Assembly (NCBI GenBank): GCA_944384285.1
Contig: CALWSX010000009.1
Location: 1 to 11,417 of the forward strand
From: an uncultured Lachnospiraceae bacterium
GTDB lineage: Bacteria; Bacillota; Clostridia; Lachnospirales; Anaerotignaceae
Reading direction: 5' to 3'
Length of the DNA: 11,417 bases
Shown: one piece after another, positions 6,807 to 11,417 of the stretch
How the letters are laid out: each line of letters begins with the position of its first letter
How positions within the stretch are numbered: the first letter of the stretch is position 1
The notes under the pieces: generated by a model
The model's input: the letters and a program-made list of their open reading frames with translations, nothing else
The model's database searches: none
Told to the model about the DNA's origin: nothing
Made by a program: the position numbers and the translations under genes

Positions 6807-6934
6807 AGAGGCAATTCTCTCCCCACCGAACTAAAATTGGACACAAATGCCATTTAGTAAAATTATCTAAAGGAACCTTTGAAGGATTAAAAACCAAACT
6901 ATTTCGGGTAAAAGAGATTGCCTCTCTTTTTCTC
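6807..6934 (+). ncRNA. Candidate structured RNA element with terminator-like closing stem
   Basis: The fusA-like to hydrolase gap folds into nested stems. P1 is 13 bp with one bulged T: AGAGGCAATTCTCT (6807-6820) with AGAGATTGCCTCT (6913-6925), followed by CTTTTTCT. Inside, CCGAA/TTCGG (6826-6830 with 6903-6907) and TTGG/CCAA (6837-6840 with 6894-6897) continue the stem. It ends in a junction holding a CC-TTTAG/CTAAAGG hairpin (6850-6857 with 6867-6873) and a small CCT/AGG hairpin (6876-6885). It may be a riboswitch-like leader for the hydrolase, a processed small RNA, the terminator region of the EF-G-like gene, or a miniature mobile element. I do not recognise a known family. Confidence 0.4.
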
Positions 6935-6958
6935 AAATTATAAAACGAGGTGAATAAT

Positions 6959-7870
6959 ATGGAGAAAAAATGGAAAGACGATAAACCAAGAGAATATTAC
7001 GCAAAATACAGAAAAGTAGACGTTAAAAATCATCAGGATTGGTTTGAGGTATATGAATTACCTAAAAATGTTTATGGTATTTGCGAACCAAGCCAATTTC
7101 AGGAAGTAAATATCTTTTTAGTAATAGGTGATAAAAAAGCCCTTTTATTTGACACAGGAATGGGTATAAGAAAGATAAAACCACTTGTTGAAGAATTATA
7201 CCAGGGGGAAATTATTGTTGTTAACAGCCATTTTCATTTTGACCATATAGCAAATAACTATTGCTTTGACGGTGTTCATGCATACTGTGACAAATATAAT
7301 AAATATGTTTCCGAACATGGGTTGCCAAAAGAAGCTTTGGGAAACCAGCTTGAAGAAATTATGTTCCGCTACGGTTATCCAAAAGGTTTTAACCCGGAAG
7401 AATACCATATACCTCCTTATAACTTAATTCCTGTTGAAGAAGGTCATATTTTTGATTTAGGTAACCGTAAGCTTGAAGTAATTCATACACCAGGTCACAG
7501 CCACGATGGTATTATGTTATTCGATAAAGAAAACAGAATTTTACTTACAGGCGATACATTTTATCCTGGTGCATTATATGCCCACTTTGACAACGAAGAA
7601 TTCGGTAAATTCTCAATGGAAGACTATATCTCATCAATGGAAAAAGTAAGTAAATTAATACCTGATTTAGATTATTTATATTCTTCACACAGAGATTTTA
7701 CAGCAGAGCCTATAAAATTAAAAGAAACTGCAGACGCTCTTAAAAGAATACGAGATAAAGATGATACTTTAGATTATATAGTTGTTGATGAAGGCCACAC
7801 ATATTTGGAAGACGGAAATACTTTAAAAGAAGCAAAATTTGACGGGTTCTCAATTATATTTAAAGGATAA
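6959..7870 (+). CDS. Metallo-beta-lactamase-fold hydrolase
   Basis: A 303-residue cytoplasmic protein (no signal peptide or membrane segment) of the metallo-beta-lactamase superfamily. All metal-binding motifs are present: HFHFDH (91-96), His180 in HTPGHSHDG, Asp199 in LLTGDT, and His244 in SSHRDF, so it should bind two metal ions and hydrolyse a substrate. The glyoxalase-II-like spacing suggests a thioester, ester or lactone, but the substrate cannot be read from the sequence and other branches of the superfamily are possible. Start choice: GAGGTG (6947-6952) lies 6 nt before ATG 6959. The in-frame GTG at 6950 is part of that ribosome binding site and would add only MNN, so it is rejected. 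The structured region at 6807-6934 lies just upstream, and a strong terminator follows. Confidence 0.85.
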   Translation: MEKKWKDDKPREYYAKYRKVDVKNHQDWFEVYELPKNVYGICEPSQFQEVNIFLVIGDKKALLFDTGMGIRKIKPLVEELYQGEIIVVNSHFHFDHIANNYCFDGVHAYCDKYNKYVSEHGLPKEALGNQLEEIMFRYGYPKGFNPEEYHIPPYNLIPVEEGHIFDLGNRKLEVIHTPGHSHDGIMLFDKENRILLTGDTFYPGALYAHFDNEEFGKFSMEDYISSMEKVSKLIPDLDYLYSSHRDFTAEPIKLKETADALKRIRDKDDTLDYIVVDEGHTYLEDGNTLKEAKFDGFSIIFKG

Positions 7871-7875
7871 AAATT

Positions 7876-7906
7876 AAAACCACAGGTTTTACCTGTGGTT
7901 TTTTCT
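7876..7906 (+). terminator. Intrinsic terminator after the hydrolase gene
   Basis: AAAACCACAGGT (7876-7887) and ACCTGTGGTTTT (7891-7902) form a 12-bp perfect stem with a TTT loop, followed by T-rich sequence. The mirrored A/T flank (TTTTAATTTTT on the minus strand) suggests it can also stop transcripts from the ppi side. Confidence 0.9.
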
Positions 7907-7950
7907 TTAAAGTTTAATTATTGTTAGTTTGTATTATATATTTAAAATAC

Positions 7951-7980
7951 AGGACTGCCTAAAAAGGCAGTCCTTTTTTA
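7951..7980. terminator. Second terminator in the convergent gap, at the end of the ppi gene
   Basis: AGGACTGCCT (7951-7960) pairs perfectly with AGGCAGTCCT (7965-7974) around AAAA. The T run (7974-7979) gives a textbook terminator on the plus strand. On the minus strand the stem starts 7 nt past the ppi stop, but the following tract is only TATTTT, so there it is weaker and may act together with the hairpin at 7876-7902. Confidence 0.8.
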
Positions 7981-7981
7981 A

Positions 7982-8503
7982 TTAATATTTTTCAACTTCT
8001 GGATATGTTTCTCCAAAAAGTTCAACTTCTACTTTTTTCATAATCTGTGGAACTCTTGGTCTGTCTGAAAAGTCTGTTCTTACTGTTGCAATTTTATCAA
8101 CAACGTCCATACCTTCAATTATTTTACCAAAAGCTGCATAAGCATTATCAAGATAATCTGCATCTTTATGCATAATAAAGAACTGTGAACCTGCTGAGTT
8201 TGGATCCATTGTACGTGCCATTGATAAAACACCAGGTGTATGTTTTAAATCATTTTTAAATCCATTCTGTCCAAATTCACCTTTAATAGAATATCCAGGA
8301 CCACCCATACCTGATCCGTCTGGGCAACCGCCTTGGATCATAAATCCATTTATTACTCTGTGGAAACAAAGTCCGTTATAAAAACCTTTATTAATAAGTG
8401 AAATAAAGTTATTTACTGTATTTGGAGCGATTTCTGGATATAATTCGGCTTTCATGATATCGCCGTTTTCCATTTCAAATGTTACGATAGGATTTTTTTT
8501 CAT
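7982..8503 (-). CDS. Peptidyl-prolyl cis-trans isomerase, cyclophilin type
   Basis: Cyclophilins catalyse cis-trans isomerisation of Xaa-Pro bonds and assist folding. The 173-residue product is a single cyclophilin domain without signal peptide, so it is cytoplasmic. Motifs: FHRVINGFMIQGG (47-59) with catalytic Arg49, the GxGGPGYSIKGEF loop (65-77), GVLSMAR (91-97), SAGSQFFI (103-110) and LDNAYAAFGKI (118-128). The position of human CypA Trp121, important for cyclosporin binding, is Tyr117 here (ADYLD); such changes are usual in bacterial members. GAAAGGGG (8511-8518) precedes the ATG. The gene starts 20 nt after the alaS stop with no terminator between, so it is probably cotranscribed with alaS under the same T-box. 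Confidence 0.95.
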   Translation of the reverse strand: MKKNPIVTFEMENGDIMKAELYPEIAPNTVNNFISLINKGFYNGLCFHRVINGFMIQGGCPDGSGMGGPGYSIKGEFGQNGFKNDLKHTPGVLSMARTMDPNSAGSQFFIMHKDADYLDNAYAAFGKIIEGMDVVDKIATVRTDFSDRPRVPQIMKKVEVELFGETYPEVEKY

Positions 8504-9408
8504 AATATTACCCCTTTCTTTTATTAACCAAGTTGTGATACTATAACTTCTTTAGCTTTTATGAGAGCTTCTTTAATTTTTGAAGCATCTTTACCGCCAT
8601 CCTGAGCCATATTTGGACTACCACCGCCGCCACCACCACAAACTGTTGCAGCCTGTTTGATAATATTTCCGCAATGAACACCAGCTTTTACAGCGTCATC
8701 TGTAGCCATTGCCAAAAGGTTTACTTTTTCACCATTTTTACAGATAAGAACAAGAACGCTGTTAGCAAGTCTGTTTTTAATATCGTCACCCATTGTTTTA
8801 AGTGAGTTTGGATCTATATCTTTAACTTCTTTACAAATTACAGAAACACCGTTTATTTCTTCTTTTGAATTTATAATTTCATCAACTGCACCTGTTGCCA
8901 TTTTTTCTTTTAATTTCTGAAGTTCTTTTGCAGTTTCTTTCTGTTCAGAAACAAGAGCTTCAAGTTTTTTAACAAGATTACCTTCATCAGCTTTAACTAT
9001 TTTACAAGCAGCTTTAATTTCTTCTTCCTGTTGCTGATAATGTTTAAGAGCCGCAGCGCCTGTTACAGCCTCAATTCTTCTTACACCGGCAGCAATACCG
9101 TTTTCAGAAATAATTTTGAAAGAACCAACCTGTGATGTATTTTTAAGATGAATACCACCACAAAGTTCAATACTGTAATCACCCATATTAACAACTCTTA
9201 CAGTACTTCCGTATTTTTCACCGAAAAGTGCCATAGCGCCCATTTCTCTTGCTTTTTCCATTGAAGTTTCACATATTTCGATATCACAGCTTTCAAGAAC
9301 TTTTTCATTAACTTTTTCTTCTACAGCTTTAAGCTCTTCATCTGTCATAGATGTGAAGTGAGTAAAGTCAAATCTTAATCTGTCTGCTGTAACATAAGAA
9401 CCTGCCTG

Positions 9409-9411
9409 TTA
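9409..9411 (-). other. alaS: In-frame TAA within alaS (codon 586)
   Basis: On the minus strand the codons read ACA CAT GTT TAA CAG GCA GGT, i.e. THV-stop-QAGSYV, within the conserved stretch that in relatives reads like HVxQAGS, where x is often Gln or Lys. The frame continues uninterrupted for another 294 codons with family-like sequence. Confidence 0.95.
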
Positions 9412-10890
9412 AACATGTGTGCCTAAAACTTCTCTTAAAGCTTTCTGTAAAAGGTGAGTTGCTGAATGGTTTCTTGAAATAGAAAGTCTTCTTTTTGCAT
9501 CTACTTTTACATCAACTGTATCATTTACAGAAATACTTCCGCTTGAAACAGTTCCTATATGAGCAATTTTTCCACCAACAACTTTTATACAATCAGTAAC
9601 AGTAATTTCGCCTGTTTCACAGAAAATAATACCTGTATCTCCTACCTGTCCACCCATTTCAGCATAAAATACTGTATTATCGAGGAATACAGAAACTTCA
9701 TCACCTGCTGTTGCACTGTCTGAAATTTCGTTATTTACTACTAAAGCAAGAACTTTTGAGCCTTTAAGTTCTGTTTTCTGATATCCATCAAAATTTGTAA
9801 CCATAGCTGTATCAAGTTTATGGTAAACAGTTTCATCAGCACCCATGTATGTGCTTTCTCCACGAGCAGCTCTTGCTCTTTCCTTCTGAATTTTCATTTC
9901 TGCTGCAAAAGCATCTTTATCAAGAGATAAACCTTCTTCTGCAAGTATTTCTTCTGTTAAATCAATAGGGAAACCGTAAGTGTCATAAAGACGGAATGAT
10001 TTTTCTCCGCTCATAACTGTTTCGCCTTTTGCTTTCATTTCTTCGATATCATCTTTTAAGATTTCCATACCTTTATCTATAGTTTTATAGAAGCTCTTTT
10101 CTTCAACTGTAAGAACTTTTCTGATATAGTCTCTCTTTTCTTTAAGCTCAGGATATGCTTCACATGAGCAGTTTATAACTACATCACAAAGGTCAGCAAG
10201 GAAAAGATGATTAATACCAAGAAGTTTTCCATGTCTTGCTGCACGGCGGAGAAGACGTCTTAAAACGTATCCTCTACCTTCATTTGATGGAAGAATACCG
10301 TCTGCTGTCATAAATGTTACTGAACGGATATGGTCAGTAATTACACGTACACTTACGTCAACTTTATGGTCTTTATGATATTCTACTCCGGCAACTTCAC
10401 AAATAGCATCACGAAGTGCTTTTAAAGTATCTACGTCAAAAATAGAATCTACGTCCTGCATAATAACTGCAAGTCGTTCAAGTCCCATACCTGTATCAAT
10501 GTTAGGATTTGCAAGACGAGGATAGCTTCCGTCTTCCTGTTTGTCAAACTGTGTGAAAACAAGGTTCCAAAATTCCATATATCTGTCACAGTCGCAACCT
10601 ACAGTACAGCCAGGTTTGCCACAGCCGTTCAATTCGCCTCTGTCATAATAAATTTCAGAACAAGGTCCGCAAGGTCCAACACCGTGTTCCCAGAAGTTAT
10701 CTTCCTTACCCATTTTGAAAATTCTGTCAGCAGGTATTCCTACTTTTTCTCTCCAAATTTCACCTGCTTCATCATCATCTTCATAAATAGTTACATAAAG
10801 TCTGTCTTCTGGAATTTCCAAAACTTTTGTTACATATTCCCATGACCATGGAATAATTTCTTCTTTAAAATAATCTCCAAATGAGAAATC

Positions 10891-10893
10891 TCA
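10891..10893 (-). other. alaS: In-frame TGA within alaS (codon 92)
   Basis: On the minus strand the codons read GAA ATG CTT TGA GAT TTC TCA TTT GGA, i.e. EML-stop-DFSFG, in class II motif 2 where relatives read EMLGNFSFG. A one-base change from GGA would give this TGA. The stop removes everything needed for catalysis, so the 91-residue product alone cannot be active. Confidence 0.95.
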
Positions 10894-11188
10894 AAGCATT
10901 TCAAAGAATGTACCGTGTCTTGCTGTTTTTCCTACATTTTCAATATCACCTGTACGAATACATTTCTGACATGTTGTAACTCTTTTACATGGTGGAATTT
11001 CCTGTCCTGTAAAGTATGGTTTTAAAGGCGCCATACCTGAATTTATGATAAGTAAGCTATTGTCATTTTGAGGTATTAAAGACGCACTTTTAAGTCTTAA
11101 GTGATCTTTTGATTCAAAGAAAGAAAGAAAACTCTCTCTAAGCTCATTTACACCCATTTTTCTCATGTTAATTTCCTCCTAAAAATTT

Positions 11189-11232
11189 AAAAAAAATAAG
11201 AATTCTTCCTCTGCCATGCAGGGACGAATTCT
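11189..11232 (-). terminator. T-box leader terminator upstream of alaS
   Basis: On the minus strand AGAATTC (11232-11226) pairs with GAATTCT (11205-11199), TCC with GGA inside it, and CTGC/GCAG at the tip around ATG, followed by eight T (11196-11189). Its 5' part begins just after the T-box sequence, the usual arrangement for mutually exclusive antiterminator and terminator. Confidence 0.9.
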
Positions 11233-11417
11233 CTCGTGGTACCACCCTAATTGCGTCACAAAAACGCCACTTTAATTCTTTAACGCAGAAGATACGTCAC
11301 GGTTTCCAAAATTTTGTTTACACCGTAATGCCGAAGTTTCCTTCAAAAAAGACTGCTTCACCGATAAGCAAATAAAAATCTTACAGCAACACTTATAAAA
11401 GTGTGATTTTCTCTCTG
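11189..11417 (-). promoter_or_regulatory. T-box leader (Ala specific) controlling alaS-ppi, 5' end outside the window
   Basis: T-box RNAs bind uncharged tRNA and then antiterminate. The minus strand carries the hallmark AGGGTGGTACCACG (11248-11235), whose TGGT pairs with the tRNA acceptor end. The distal half of Stem I is visible: CAGAGAG (11417-11411), a helix AAAATC/GATTTT (11410-11405 with 11380-11375), and the conserved GCTGTAA (11387-11381). The specifier reads GCA in GTGAAGCAGTC (GCA at 11356-11354), an Ala codon followed by the usual purine, matching anticodon UGC. Between them lie a GAAG-GAAA-CTTC tetraloop hairpin (11344-11333) and a Stem III-like ACGGT/ACCGT (11326-11299). The proximal 5' strand of Stem I and the promoter lie beyond 11417. 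Low charged tRNA-Ala should raise alaS and ppi transcription. Confidence 0.93.

Larger units (their letters stand above)
8524..11166 (-). pseudogene. alaS: Alanyl-tRNA synthetase gene interrupted by two in-frame stop codons
   Basis: AlaRS charges tRNA-Ala and edits Ser/Gly mischarging. The frame spans 881 codons without any frameshift, normal for the family, but codon 92 is TGA (10893-10891) and codon 586 is TAA (9411-9409), leaving blocks of 91, 493 and 294 residues. All else looks functional: motif 1 region GMAPLKPYFTG, motif 2 RHGTFFEML..FSFGDYFK, a Cys-rich CGKPGCTVGCDCDR insert (182-195), motif 3 GMGLERL (226-232), editing zinc ligands HSATH (567-571) and CGGIH (669-673), a probable coiled coil (about 730-758) and the C-Ala glycine loop (844-849). 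At codon 92 the family has an invariant Gly (EMLGNFSFGDYF); GGA to TGA is one change. At codon 586 a Gln (CAA) or Lys is expected. AGGAGG (11180-11175) fixes the ATG at 11166. Product identity is certain; functional status is not. Confidence 0.93.

Noticed and set aside
6825..6909. Imperfect inverted ends (CCGAACTAAAATTGG and CCAAACTATTTCGG) resembling insertion-sequence termini
   Set aside because: No transposase, no target-site duplication visible, and the repeats nest inside a longer stem, so an RNA fold explains them better. A miniature element is not fully excluded.
9409..10821. Middle block of alaS as an independent gene starting at TTG 10821
   Set aside because: No ribosome binding site at this TTG, family-like sequence continues upstream to the TGA, and the block lacks motifs 1 and 2.
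10891..10893. Selenocysteine insertion at the alaS TGA
   Set aside because: The position is an invariant Gly, not Cys, and only a 4-bp hairpin follows; there is no convincing SECIS.
11381..11387. GCT in GCTGTAA as the T-box specifier
   Set aside because: This matches the conserved distal-loop motif of Stem I. The specifier is better placed at GCA (11356-11354) after GTGAA.

Overview
The window looks like a piece of a core chromosome from a low-GC, probably spore-forming Firmicute of the Clostridia type. The evidence is the strongly AT-rich third codon positions, AGGAGG-type ribosome binding sites, U-tailed hairpin terminators, a T-box leader, the gene order ribF-rpsO-pnp, and a lipoprotein resembling the YhcN/YlaJ spore family. 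I see no phage, transposase, CRISPR array or toxin-antitoxin genes.

Layout. (1) Positions 1-3598, plus strand: the 3' part of ribF (FMN/FAD synthesis), then rpsO (ribosomal protein S15) behind a structured leader, a terminator, and pnp (polynucleotide phosphorylase). (2) Positions 3599-4108, minus strand: a small YhcN/YlaJ-like lipoprotein gene converging on pnp. (3) Positions 4109-4545: an AT-rich stretch with a candidate plus-strand promoter and small transcript, a bidirectional terminator, and tRNA-Thr(CGU) on the minus strand with its own promoter. (4) Positions 4678-6771, plus strand: an EF-G paralogue of the EF-G2 type. (5) Positions 6772-7906: a nested-stem RNA candidate followed by a metallo-beta-lactamase-fold hydrolase. 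(6) Positions 7951-11417, minus strand: an Ala-type T-box leader, alaS, and a cyclophilin-type peptidyl-prolyl isomerase, apparently one operon.

Most genes serve translation and RNA turnover: S15, PNPase, an EF-G homologue, tRNA-Thr, AlaRS. Three layers of RNA control can be read directly: a T-box with specifier GCA that would sense uncharged tRNA-Ala, a probable S15 autoregulatory hairpin whose loop can pair with the rpsO Shine-Dalgarno, and the unassigned structured RNA upstream of the hydrolase.

The most anomalous observation is alaS. Its reading frame is full length (881 codons), with no frameshift and all catalytic and editing motifs present, but it has two in-frame stops of different types: TGA at codon 92, where the family has an invariant Gly, and TAA at codon 586. 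AlaRS is normally essential, so this is a sequence error, a very recent pseudogene with a second copy elsewhere, or recoding. A second anomaly is RibF, whose HxGH nucleotide-binding motif reads HREN. The rest of the window is ordinary housekeeping sequence.
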